From Beta vulgaris subsp. vulgaris (lineage: Eukaryota; Streptophyta; Magnoliopsida; Caryophyllales; Amaranthaceae): a stretch of DNA of 64,000 bases. Within the stretch, counting starts at the first letter, position 1, and the number at the start of each line of letters is the position of its first letter. Location of the stretch: positions 29,785,116-29,849,115 of the forward strand of contig NC_079210.1 in NCBI RefSeq assembly GCF_026745355.1. The letters are read 5' to 3'. The notes under the pieces were generated by a model that did not search any database, was not told where the DNA came from, and saw nothing but the letters and a program-made list of their open reading frames with translations. Below are positions 20,639-31,495 of this stretch, one piece after another. A program made the position numbers and the translations under genes.

Positions 20639-22335
20639 GATCTATTTGTCGATGGGTCGTTCTCTAAAGCAGGTTGCGGCGCAGGACTCTTGATCCTTGA
20701 CCCGCAGAAGAATAGAACAGAATACGCCATCAAGTTCGACTTCACCACCTCGAATAATGAGGCCGAATATGAAGCATTACTCCTCGGTATCCAACTATGC
20801 AAAACAACCGGCGCTCGAAAGCTTAGAGCTTACTCCGATTCCCAGCTCATCGTGGGGCAGGTAACAGGGGAGTTCGAGGCCAAGGAAGACAGCATGAAGA
20901 TGTACCTGAGGAAGGTGAAGGAGGAAATTTCTGGCCTATCACTCTTCACCATAACTCACATCCCTCGATCTGAGAATCAACAAGAAGATGCACTGTCGAG
21001 GTTAGCAAGTTCAGCAGAGGATCTCTCTCCTCGACCCATCATGTGGAAAGTTTTAGAGGCGCATAACATCAACAGGGAGGTAACCACTCTCGACAGAAGT
21101 CCTACTTGGATGGACAAAATCATATCTTTCTCTCAAGATGGCATCCTTCCCGAAGATGAGCTCGAAGTAGAAAAAATTCGAAGGTGGGCTCGATGGTTCA
21201 CATACCACGAGGGACAGTTATACAAGAAGTCGTTTACTCACCCACTCCTTCGTTGTCTCACCCCCCAAGAAGGGGCCTATGTCCTCCGTGAAATACATCA
21301 AGGGGCATGTGTAAGTCACCAAGGTGCTCGAACTATCACAGCTAAAGCTCTTCAAGCAGGGTACTACTCGCCCACCATGAGGGAAGATGCCTTGAAAATG
21401 GTCCAAAAGTGCAAAGACTGCCAGATGCATGCCAATCTTCCTCACCAAGCTGCAAGTTCCTTGACTACCATCCAGGCCCCTCTGCCGTTCGATATGTGGG
21501 GAATGGACCTTCTGGGGCCTTTCCCTCCAGCCTCAAGGCAGCGAAGGTTTCTATTGGTGGCGGTCGACTACTTCACAAAATGGGTCGAGGCAGCACATTT
21601 GGCCTCAATCACTGACAAGCAAGTTCAGCAGTTCATCTGGCAGCACTTAATCACCCGATTCGAGGTCCCTCGAGTCCTTATACCCAACAATGGTCAGCAA
21701 CTCAATAGTGGCCCCACTCGCGACTACTATTCCAAGTTTGGGATCGAAACCCGCTTCTCCGTCGTTAGTCGACCACAGACTAATGGGCAGGAGGAAGCGG
21801 CCAACTAAGTGGTCTTAAAAAGGCTAAAAACAATGCTCGAAGGAGCTAAGGGCTTGTGGATAGATGACCTTCCTGGTATTCTGGTCAACTAGAACAACTG
21901 TTCGCGAGGCAACGGGCCACTCACCATTCAACTTAGTATATGGAAGCGAGGCTATCTTACTCATCGAGGTGGGCATCCCATCGCGCCAGATCACATTCTA
22001 TGACCACGACCTCAATGAGGAGGAAAAGAAAATCAACCTCGACCTCTTCCCAAAGACTCGAGGCACGACTCTCTTGAAAACCATCTCCTACACACTTAAG
22101 CTTACTCGGTTGTTCAACCAACGAGTCAAGCATTGACCCTTCCAAGTCGACGATTGGGTGCTAAGGAAAGCAACTGGACGACAGCCTAAGTTGGGTAAGC
22201 TTCAGCCCAACTGGGAGGGCCGGTATTGAGTCACCTCGATGGTCCGTCCAAGCACTTATCGCCTAGAAGACCAGAAGGGGCGTCCCCTCCCTCGATCATG
22301 GAATGGGGATAATCTCCAAAAATTCTATGTCTGAA
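20639..22335 (+). pseudogene. Second (archaeal-type) RNase H and integrase of the Tat element
   Basis: Immediately after the stop, DLFVDGSFSKAGCGAGLLIL begins the second RNase H, followed by NNEAEYEALLLGI and YSDSQLIVGQVTGEF. The open frame runs to a stop at 21808. The integrase zinc-binding region is visible (CVSHQGARTITAKALQAGYY, KCKDCQMH), then the core with MDLLGPFPP and VDYFTKWVEA. The second catalytic position, usually within DNGTQF, reads NNGQQL, so the aspartate is lost. Later pieces in other frames have YGSEAIL and GKLQPNWEGRY, typical of the C-terminus. The coding trace ends near 22335. Confidence 0.85.
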
Positions 22336-22715
22336 AGTTTGTCCCTCGAGCTTCGGGGCGTACTACACGAACATACTCCTTTTGTAAATTTTCCAAGGCA
22401 CTAGACCTTGAAGCATGTCGATTTTTGTAACGTTGCAAGAGTCACTTACCTTTTTGGGGCATTGATTATCATAAGAGTGGTTAAGATTGCCTTTATAAAA
22501 AGTGTCTGTTGTTAAAAGGCCTCGAGTTTGATCAATCAGCATGTGTTTCGATTCAAAAAATATACAAAAATATAAAAGCTAGAAGGCACAAAACTTGGAA
22601 ACAACAAATAATCGAGTTTTATTCCATTAATCATGGTACTAGCTATCGAAGCACACAACCATCATTAATCTTAATCTCGATCCATCCCACATAATACAAG
22701 TTTTTACCCGAAACA
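22336..22715 (+). mobile_element. 3' LTR region of the Tat element (rearranged)
   Basis: The last ~70 bp (about 22645-22715) match the end of the 5' LTR closely (accatcattaa, ctcgatccatccc, acccgaaaca), but sequence equivalent to the TATA region of the 5' LTR was not found. The two LTRs are therefore not equal copies; a deletion or a long divergence time is likely. Confidence 0.6.
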
Positions 22716-23130
22716 ATAAGTATTTAAATTTTCAAGTTCAAGTTATTTGAAATCTATGCTAAAAGAATTTCATAAATAGATTTTTGCTACTTATTTTTGA
22801 TCTCATCACTATTACTGTGAATATTTTCACCATTTATTTCTAGTTTACTATGTAATATGGAAAAATATAGCCATAAAATAATTTCAGTCTGTTTAAGAGC
22901 TTCGCGAGTCGAACTATGGTATGCTTGCCTCATAATAACTTTGAGCCAACTCAAATAGTTCTCAAGCTAGGTATCTCATCAATGTCCCTACTAATATCTC
23001 GAATTATGTTATCACCTTCAACAATAACTAGGCCCAAACCCCGTCCAATGTATGGGCTAATAAATTGATAATTAATTTACATTTACAATCATAGTTATAA
23101 TAATGATTTTAATATATGCGTCGCTAAAAG
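22716..23130. other. Spacer between two LTR retrotransposons
   Basis: No gene or element ends recognised. The region is A+T-rich. Confidence 0.5.
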
Positions 23131-23598
23131 ATAACTTTAAAATCGAGTGCCTTCAATCTGGTGAAGTGTGATTCAAAAATAAGCAAGTTGGGAGCTCGCT
23201 CGGTCAGCCGGACGGCTTGGCCCGGGTGACCGGGCCAGATGTTCGTAGCTTGTTCATCAGTTTTGCTTGCGCGCCCGACCGGAAGGTTTTGGCCCGATTG
23301 ACTGGGCGAGTGTAATTTTGACGCGGGTTTGACGATTTTGAGCCGGGTTATAATTAGGCTCTTAACCTGATTCGTTATTATGTTGATTAGTTCATTAATC
23401 ACATCCGTAATTCTAGTGTTCCTCACGAGCAATAAAACATATCTCTCTCTGTCTGTGGACGTAGCCAACACTCTATTGGTGAACCACGTTAAATCTGTGT
23501 GTTCTTTATTGTTTTCTACATTCATTATTTGTTCTTTCTCACATCCATTATAACAAATTGGTATCAAGAGCTTTGGTTTTTCGATCTGAGTGAGAAAG

Positions 23599-23763
23599 AT
23601 GTCTGGGATGAGTATGAAAATTGATAAATTCACTGGGAGAAACAATTTCAGTCTATGGAAAATCAAGATGCAGGCTTTACTGAAACAACAAGGCTTGTGG
23701 GCGACGTTGGCAAAAAAAGTCAACATATTCAGTTACCGCGGAGATGACCATTGTGGAGGGTAA
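23599..23763 (+). pseudogene. Copia gag N-terminal fragment
   Basis: A 54-codon frame begins MSGMSMKIDKFTGRNNFSLW and continues with KIKMQALLKQQGLWATL, the usual Copia (Tork/SIRE-like) Gag beginning in which F-x-G-x-N-(F/Y)-x-x-W precedes a K-M-x-A-L-L-x-x-Q motif. It starts about 40 bp after the primer-binding site, as in intact elements. It stops at TAA 23761-23763, and the rest of gag is only traceable in other frames or deleted. Confidence 0.8.
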
Positions 23764-23978
23764 GGCACATTCAGTGATTATGTTGTGTCTGGCTGACGGC
23801 ATAATCATGGATAGGGGAATTCTGGGAGAAAATCCAAGAAATCGTCTTGTAGAGGTCTTAAACCTAGTGATGTCTGTAACTACTTAAGAAAAAGGGGCAT
23901 TGGAAAAGGTAATGTCCTAAAAACAACAATCAGGAAAATAAATTTAGGTCTGGTTCTGATGCTGTTGCAGTAGAAGAT

Positions 23979-24479
23979 TTGAATTCTGATGATGATCTGA
24001 CACTAATTGCTGATGAACATATGCATCTTTCAGATGTGTGGGTTCTTGATTCGGGGGCATCTTCTCATATGTGTTCGCGCGGGGAGTGGTTTATGAACTA
24101 CAAACAGGCTGATGGAAGTGTTATTATAGCCAACGGTCAAGTCTGCAAGACAGGTTGTATAGGGTCCATCAGACTTAGGACATGTAATGCCAAAGTCTGT
24201 GTTTTGAACAACGTTAGGCATGTTGCACAGGTTACGAAGTATCTGATTTCACTTAGTCTGTTAGACGTCAAAGGGTTCAGTTTCAAAGGTGAGGGTAGAG
24301 TGTTGTATGTCTACAAGGGTTCAAAGATAATTTTGAAAGGTTTTAAACTAGAGACATTGTATGTGTTGCAAGGGTCTGCGTTATTTGAGTCTGGTGTTGT
24401 CACGTTTGTTGTTTGTGGTAGTGTTGAGATACAAGTGCAGCACAGGGACACTCTAGATTGGAGTGGTGGTTCACATTAG
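23979..24479 (+). pseudogene. Copia protease and pre-integrase fragment
   Basis: The frame contains DVWVLDSGASSHMCSRGEWF, with an intact catalytic D-S-G, then SIRLRTCNAKVCVLNNVRHV and LISLSLLDVKGFSFKGEG, a common sequence between protease and integrase, followed by KLETLYVLQGS. The integrase zinc-finger and catalytic core that should follow are absent. Alternative reading starts do not matter since this would be an internal part of a polyprotein. Confidence 0.8.
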
Positions 24480-25340
24480 GGAAACGTCTGTCAACACTCA
24501 TAATATAAATATGAAATTTCTTGTTCTTCGTCGTTAATATCGGGTCAGATCATCCAAATTTGGCTCTTGGTCAGCAAGTAATCTTTGGAAACTCTCCCCA
24601 AAGGGACAGTTGTGAAGACACGATGGGTTTTGCACTATATGTCGGAGTGGTGGATATATCTGAGTCGTCCAACGAAGGTGTTTCTCGTGCAAGGAAAGAG
24701 TATAAGCAACCATTTGTACGAATCTGGTTCCATAGGGTAAGTTCTAAGGTTTCTTGGACTTAAAAACTATTTGAAACTGTTAATTACCCTTTAGGGGCAA
24801 GTCTGGGTCCTTAGGCGCTAATATGGTATCCTTAGGGGACAAATCTTGTTTTGGTTGTCTTTCAGAGCAAATCTGGTTTTGTAAGATCGAGTGCCATGAA
24901 TCTGGTGAAGCGCGATGCAAAAATAGGCAAGTTAGGAGATCGTCCGATCAGTCGGGCAGTTTCACTCGGCTGGGTCCCCCCCCCCCCCCGGGCGGCTTGG
25001 CCCGGGTGACCAGGCGAGATGTTCATAGCTTGTTCGTCAGTTTTCCGTGCATGCCCGATCGGGCAGTTTTTGCCCGGTCAACTGGGCAAGCGTGATTTTT
25101 ATGCGGGTTTAACGATTTCGAGTCGGGTTATAAATAGGCTCTTAACATAATTCGTCATTATGTCGATTAGTTCATTAATCAAATTTAAAATTCTGATTTT
25201 CCTCAAGAGCAATAAAACTTTTCTCTCTCTATCCGTTGACATAGCCAACATTCCGTTGGTGAACCACGTTAAATCTGTGTGTTCTTTATTGTTTTCTGCA
25301 TTCATTATTTGTTCTTTTTCATATCCGTTATAACAATAAC

Positions 25341-25893
25341 AATAACCATTAAAACAAGGATTCTAAGCATGAATTTTATGAATAAAAAAAGGTGACCACC
25401 AATATGCTCTCCTAATCACATATCACCATAACAAACAATAGAGAAAAGTATAAAAGACTCTACAAGAAAAAAAGTAGAGCGCCAGTGGATCACAACCCAC
25501 TTACAAAGGTTTGTCACATCCCAACCTCCATACAGCGTTTGGGCTTGAGTTTCCTATCACATGTCTCTAAGAATGGTCAAACTCCCGATGCAAGATAGTA
25601 CTTTCTGGCCTCTCGTATGACAACAATCAACCTAGGTATTATCCCTAGGTCACAACCTGTATGGTCGGCATGTTTTTCACCCAAGACTACATCTATCCCT
25701 CTGAGTACCTTACATCTCAAGATAAAACACAATTACAAATTTTGAGTTAAAAATTCTTCCAATCATCAAAATCAATGGGGACGCCCAACGACCTTACACC
25801 CAAATCAGTAGAGAAACTAGGATTACAACCCAAGTAATTCAAATCAAAATCATCATCATAACCATACTTCTCAACAATTAAATATAATAATAC
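25341..25893. other. Spacer left of CACTA copy 2
   Basis: No gene recognised; no clear element ends. Confidence 0.45.
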
Positions 25894-25896
25894 TAT

Positions 25897-28263
25897 CACT
25901 AGTGGAAAAACATTGAATTGCAGCGGTTATTAAGTAGCTTATTGTTGCGGTTTTAGCCACGCCACTATTGAATGAGTAGCAATAAGTAGTTCTTATTGCT
26001 GCGGTTGTCAACCCACCAATAGAGCAACCTATTGTTGCGGTTTCTACCTAAAATCGGCCGCATCAATATGTATTTTTTTTGTATTAAAAATTAGGTCACT
26101 GTTGCGATTTTGGGTAGTTACCGCAGGAATAACTGCACGTTTTTAATACATTTTTTTTTCGAAGTTCAAGTGTTCATACAATTTTCAACCTTAAAATGCA
26201 ATTAATTAAACCAAAAGTAACTATGACGAACTAGTTAACATATTGAATTCATGTATTGACTTGGAAAATAAAAAATAATGAAAATAAAAAAATTACGATA
26301 TCTCAAAGATAAAATAAAAAAAAAATCAGATATTCTAATGAGCAAATCAAACTAGAACTAAAGAACTAATTGAACATAATTCCATAAAAAAAAACTAAAT
26401 AAAAAAAGAATTGAAAGAAAATGAAAAATAAAAATGAAAAAAAATTTGTCGTATGTATGAAGGAGTAATTATGTACAAAAATGAAAATGAAAAAAAATGA
26501 AATGAAAATGAAAAGGCAACTATACATATGTATGAAGGAGTCAGATTGACAGCAAAGCTTAAAGGCAGCGACTAAGGCTATGTTTAGTTCACCTTATTTT
26601 TGCTTATTTCAGATCTAATCAGATCAGATCATGCTTATATTTAAAAACTCATTATTACTATTAATATTATTATATACTAGTACATTTGTTCAAAAGGATT
26701 ATTATTGTTGTTGTTGTACTTATTAATTATTAATATTGGTAATTATTATTAATCTTGTTGTTATCATTATAAATGTCATTGTTATCATTATTTTAAGTTA
26801 TTTTGTTGTTATTAAATAATAAAAAATTAATACCCACGTGTTAAGAACATAAGATTGACGCGAAAATAAGAAATATATATAATATGATAGCTCAAATTCA
26901 TGATAACGAAACTACTAAGTTCGGATTACAATTCAAAATAAACTAAGTGCGAGATACAAAATATAAATTTAGATTCGGTATACCTCTTCCTATCGAATTC
27001 CAAATCTCTCTACCTATTTGAAGTTGCATACTATTTATTTCTTTTTTGCACAAGTCATAGTTGTTTGTATATCTTATTTTATTTTATATGAAAAAAAGAG
27101 TTGAGTATCCCGACTTCTCAAGTGTGAAACATTTTTTTAAGGGAAAGTGTGAAATATTTTATAAGTGCTCTTATAAATTAATGAATTGGGTTATATAATT
27201 ATTTTTAGTAATAATAGTTATTATTATGATTAGAATTACTGTTGTTGTTATTATAATAATGATAATAATAATAATTATTATTAATAATAAAAGTTGTGTA
27301 AAAGTTGTAACAGAAATAAAATGATAATAATAGTAATACTATAAATAAGATCTTATAATGTATTAGATTTAATGAATTACAAAGTAATAATATATTTTAT
27401 AAAAGATAAGATCTTGTAAATCAGATCAGATCAGTTTAGATCAGATCAGATCATATCAGAAAAAATAAGTTCAGATCAGAAAATTTCAGGTGAACTAAAC
27501 ATAGCCTAAAGCGGAGGATGAAGATGACGCGAGCGAGGTTGAGGCTGTAGGCGAAGACCACGAGCGGCGGCGAGCGAGGCTGAAGGCGAAGACCACGAGT
27601 GGCGGCGAGCCAGGCTGAGGCGAGCGACTGAGAGAGATATGAACACCACGAGCGACGGCGGCTCATGCTGAAGGGCGAAGATCATTGGCGGTGTGTCTAG
27701 CCATTAAAAAGGGGTTTTAGACCCCCGTCATAACCACTGTGTGTCGAGATCTCAATTCTTTTAAGCGAGCCGATGAAGAACGGCGAGAGAGATGAGAGGT
27801 GCGAACGAAATGAGAGATGAAGAGGTGAGATGAGGAGTGAGTTTGGGAGGACTAGATCATTGAGAGGTGTGGGAGACAAAGTGAGATGAGAGAGGGTGAA
27901 AATGAAAACGGCGCTCAATATTTTGAGGGTGAGAGAGATGGGGTTATAACCCTATGAGCCTTTAATACTTGTCAAGGACTTATTGCGGCGGTTCTTACAA
28001 AAAACCGCAGCAATAGATATATGAAATTAATATTTAAATCTATTGTTGCGGTTTTGGGTGGGAACCGCATCAATAGATATGGTCAAACCAGTCAAACAAT
28101 TTTGAAAATTACTGTTGTTGATCTCTATTGCTACGTTTTCCACCTAGAATCGCAACAATAAGTTGATTTTCGAGTTTTCTTTTGCTTTTGACATGAGTTA
28201 TTACTGTGTATGGGTAAAATCGCGGCAATTCAGCCGCAACAATAAATAATTATTCTGCTAGTG
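25897..28263. mobile_element. CACTA-type non-autonomous transposon (copy 2), with nested element
   Basis: The left end CACTAGTGGAAAAA and right end TTCTGCTAGTG (two mismatches in the inner part) are flanked by TAT at 25894-25896 and 28264-28266. Subterminal sequence has repeated ttgctgcggttt-type words in both orientations, a different word from copies 1 and 3, so this is a separate subfamily. A Harbinger-type element (26576-27506) is inserted in it. 27510-27960 is G-rich with short tandem repeats of a gaggctgaaggcgaagacca motif. No transposase is visible. Confidence 0.8.
26576..27506. mobile_element. Harbinger-type MITE nested in CACTA copy 2
   Basis: Inverted ends GGCTATGTTTAGTTCACCT and the complement GGTGAACTAAACATAGCC are flanked by TAA (26573-26575, 27507-27509). 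Subterminal zones contain runs of agatcagatc. There is a second, inverted copy of the same family at 41339-42648. At 931 bp it is larger than most MITEs. No coding region was recognised. Confidence 0.85.
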
Positions 28264-28611
28264 TATAATCTTCACGAAATAATCAATATCACAAAAAAAA
28301 ACACAAACATGATTATTCCTTTCTACAACTACATCAAAGAATCATATTATCTCTATTATATATATCAAGAGGGGTAGGACACCTAAAAATAGAAATATAT
28401 ATATATATATAATATATATATTATATATATATATATTATAATATATATAAATTATATATAAATAATATATAATATATATATATATATAATATATATATTA
28501 TATATGTATATAAAACTAACTTAATCAAAAGAATATATGGATTGGAGGAAAAAAATATAAAAAAGAAAAAAATAGAGTGGTAACTAAGTACTATCATGGT
28601 TTTGTTGTTTA
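28264..28611. repeat. A+T-rich spacer with (TA)n tracts
   Basis: 28384-28512 is almost pure TA/AT sequence, mostly alternating. A short tctctattatata at about 28349 looks like a Helitron 5' end but has no clear continuation. Confidence 0.7.
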
Positions 28612-28885
28612 TCTTTATTATATAAGCCAAGGGAGGAGGTGTGGTGTCATTTTTTGAAGTGACTAAAATACCCTTTGAAAATTTAAAACAAAAAATCAAA
28701 ATATGGAAAAATGTGAGAAACTTATTGAAATTTAGTAAAATTCGAATCATATTAATGTGATTTGTTTCCTTAAAATCCTCTAATCATGGATGAAAGTTAG
28801 CCGTTGCAATCCATGTGATTGTAGGGATATATTACAAAATCTATGGAGATTGCTAGATTGGTATATACATGTGGCGTTTGAAGCA
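28612..28885 (+). mobile_element. Truncated Helitron-like unit (5' part)
   Basis: It starts TCTTTATTATATAAGCC, followed by aagggaggaggtg and a ttttgaagtgactaaaatac segment, the same 5' sequence as the unit at 29277. No 3' hairpin follows before the TA tract at 28886. Only the 5' part is therefore supported. Confidence 0.6.
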
Positions 28886-28947
28886 TAATATATATATATA
28901 TATATAATATAATATATAATTATATATATATTATAAATTATATATAT

Positions 28948-28978
<31 letters not shown>
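28886..28978. repeat. (TA)n-rich tract
   Basis: Alternating AT sequence that borders a Stowaway-like MITE, whose TA target duplication lies at its edge. A similar tract (29226-29276) lies on the other side. Confidence 0.9.
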
Positions 28979-29223
28979 CCACCTTTGTTTTTATTTAGTT
29001 TCAACATTCACCTTTTTGCACAAACTTTAAGAAATGAGAAAAGAGAGTATATAATTGACCTACTTGCCCCTGCTACTAGTACTGTAATTAAATAGGGAGA
29101 GTATGTGAAGTAAGGGTAATATAGTCAAATTATCCCAAAAGCTTTCCTAAAAAGGGAAATGTTACAACTAATAAAAAACACCTAAAAGTAGAAATTGTTG
29201 TAACTAAATAAAAACAGAGGTAG
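28979..29223. mobile_element. Stowaway-like MITE (Tc1/mariner type)
   Basis: Left end CCACCTTTGTTTTTATTTAG and the complement of the right end CTACCTCTGTTTTTATTTAG are near-identical inverted repeats, flanked by TA on both sides, as expected for Stowaway elements, whose ends usually read CTCCCTCYGT. It is 245 bp long with no coding capacity. It sits inside a TA tract, so the target duplication alone is weak evidence. Confidence 0.75.
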
Positions 29224-29276
29224 TATATATTATATATATATATATTATAATTATAATATATATATATATATATATA

Positions 29277-29794
29277 TCTATTATATAAGCCAAGGGAGGA
29301 GGTGTTGTCCTCTTTTGAAGTGACTAAAATACCCTTAATGATCTAATTAATAGGATGAAAAAAATTACAAAAGCAAATCATTTAAAAATTCTCATTCCAA
29401 CTTGCCATTTAAAACAAGTTTAAAATGGTATATGCATCAAATACTTCAATCAAAAATTAAATGGACAAATATTTATACCTTATAAAAAAAAAGATGGCAT
29501 ACATAACGTGCACATGAAAAGTCTAAACATTCACTACCTTTGATACTCTTTAATTCAGTTAAACCAACTCATTATTTTTGTTCTTTCTGTTCAATATTCA
29601 TTCACAAAAAATTAATGTTAACAATAACTCGCAATCTTTTTATTTTTTTACATTAGCGAATTAATATATCTAAATTCATCTAACTGTTGAATTTTTCACA
29701 TTTAAGTTTAATCATAAATAAAGTACGAATGAAGTATCTAATAGAATAACAAATTTTGAAATTAACGCACGCATCGCGTGCATATGAAGGCTAG
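29277..29794 (+). mobile_element. Helitron-like unit 1
   Basis: It starts TCTATTATATAAG and ends with the hairpin GCACGCATCGCGTGC (29767-29781, a perfect 6-bp stem with a 3-nt loop), 9 nt, then CTAG at 29791-29794. A 5' TC end, a 3' hairpin about 10 nt before CTRR and insertion between A and T are the Helitron signature; here the flanking bases are A and T. The next unit starts at the very next base. Confidence 0.8.
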
Positions 29795-31495
29795 TCTATT
29801 ATATAAGGGAAAGGGGGAGCAATGGTGTCCTCTTTTGAAATGCCTATTTTGCCCCCCTTTCCTTTCTAAATTACAATCGTCACTCATAGAAAATTACCGA
29901 AAATTAAGTTACAACACTCACTCGCAAATCACTCGCAAATCACTTAAAAGAAGAAACTTTATGAATCACTCATACAATTGAGAAAATCACGTTATAAAAA
30001 TCACGCAAATCACTCAAATAATCAGGAAATTAAAACTTAAAATTAAAATACAAATTAAAACTAATAACCTAGAACGTCAATACATACAACAACATTTACA
30101 AAAATTTCTCAAGAACAATTCACAATCACATACTCACAAAAGTTACCTATAAACACAAATCTGAGAAAAACATAAGATTTTGACGGCAATATCACACATT
30201 CATCCATCGGCAATTTGCAAACTTCCAAAAAGGTACATAGTTCTTTTAACCTTCAAAATTATTTCACATTAGTTGAAATAAACAATAGCAACTTAGTCGA
30301 CTGTTATGTAGTTAAAAAAATGGAGATGATAGAAATGAGTTCAAAAAGGCTTTTATACAATCAGACTTAAATTTAATCTATTTTCATATAAAACAAATTT
30401 AGTTTTTTCTAAATAATGCTAATATTAAAATATTCGCCCAAAAAGTTTGCAAAAAATCCATGTTCAGAAATAAATTTTGAAAAAAAAAAACAATATCAAA
30501 TTGAATAAATGGTAAATCAATACACAATCAAGTAGTAAATCAAAAAGGGAAATATAATCAATTAACAAAGTGAAATGATTTTATTAAAATAAAATACTTT
30601 GTTGATAAAAATATAAGAAATCCTTAATAAATCTGCTAACATTCTGCTATCGCTCATGAGTTTTAATTTTAAAAATCTTAAAGAAAGTATAATAAATAAT
30701 AAAAGACGGGTTTGGTTAAGTGATACTACCATTTTTTGCATGCTATGCGTGCGTGTCCGGTTAACTTATTGATTTTCTCAATTAGTTATTAATCAGTGTT
30801 ACAAAAAAATTGATTTCAAATATTTATTATTAATTTTTTAACTATATTTTTCTTAAATCGATGCTTTCTTGGTTTTTTTCATTATTTTCATCATTATTCA
30901 AATATATCATCGAGAGAAAGAAATATACAGTAGAAGAAAGTTTGTGCTCAAATAAAGTGGAAAAATTTGCATTATGTATCGGTTCAATCGTCGAAAAGAG
31001 TTCGATTTACATGATAGAGACTACCGAAGAATAATCAACATTTAGGTTTTGAATATTATGAGTATAATTATTAATATGAAATTCAAATTTTATTTTTCTT
31101 CTAATTGTGTAAATCAAGTTATATTGTCATTTTAATTTTTTAATAGAGTTTTCACACATAGGTAAGAAGAGGAAATCATTCTCATTGATTTAATATTTAA
31201 TCGAAATTTCAAATTCAATTCCATAACTAACTTGTTCAATATATATGGCAAGTAGGAGGAAAAAAAATATTTAATATATATGACAATTTAAATTCATTAA
31301 AGATATATTAGACTTTTTAAGAGGAGACACCATTTTCCTCCCCCTTCACTTATATAATAGAGATAGGCTAAATCAACAAAAATAGCTAGCCCAAAAAACA
31401 AGTCTAATATTCAAATTTTACCTTTGTTTATGCGCAAAAAAGTTATAAATTATGTTCTACAAAAGTGAAGCATGCATCGCGTGCATAAATTGTTA
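29795..31495 (+). mobile_element. Helitron-like unit 2 (1.70 kb, composite)
   Basis: The 5' end is TCTATTATATAAGGG followed by a gggggagcaatggtgtcctc motif; the 3' end carries GCATGCATCGCGTGC (31470-31484), then ATAAATTGTTA. The terminal bases are GTTA instead of CTRR. It contains an inverted Helitron-like element at 30726-31363. It has no Rep/helicase coding region, so it is non-autonomous. Units 3 and 4 are near-identical copies. Confidence 0.75.
30726..31363 (-). mobile_element. Inverted Helitron-like element nested in unit 2
   Basis: On the minus strand it starts TCTCTATTATATAAG at 31363, followed by a gaagggggaggaaaatggtg motif. It ends with GCACGCATAGCATGC, then AAAAAATGGTAG. The last four bases are GTAG, one change from CTAG. 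The flanking plus-strand bases are A (30725) and T (31364), the A-T target of Helitrons. The same insertion is present in units 3 and 4. Confidence 0.7.

Larger units (their letters stand above)
16740..22715 (+). mobile_element. Ty3/gypsy retrotransposon, Tat lineage, decayed
   Basis: Order on the plus strand: 5' LTR (end at 17140, ACCCGAAACA), leader, broken gag, protease, reverse transcriptase, RNase H, a second (archaeal-type) RNase H, integrase, and a 3' LTR ending at 22715 with the same terminal sequence. The second RNase H is the hallmark of the Tat clade. A TATA box, TATAAATA, at 16907-16914 fits the LTR promoter. After the 5' LTR comes GGTTGGCGCTGTCTCTGGGG, the primer-binding region typical of this group. 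The left LTR start is uncertain, and no target duplication was established. Confidence 0.85.
23136..25335 (+). mobile_element. Copia retrotransposon, internally deleted
   Basis: LTRs at 23136-23555 and 24880-25335 are clearly homologous, and the element is flanked by perfect ATAAC duplications (23131-23135 and 25336-25340). After the 5' LTR, TTGGTATCAAGAGC (23558 on) is the primer-binding site for initiator tRNA-Met. Only 1.3 kb lies between the LTRs: a gag start and a protease/pre-integrase piece. Reverse transcriptase, RNase H and integrase core are missing. The 3' LTR is longer mainly because of a C14 run near 24976-24989. Dozens of LTR differences suggest that the insertion is old. Confidence 0.9.

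Noticed and set aside
28384..28512. A+T-rich tracts as possible replication origins or matrix attachment sites
   Set aside because: Composition alone does not support a function; the tracts are simple TA repeats.
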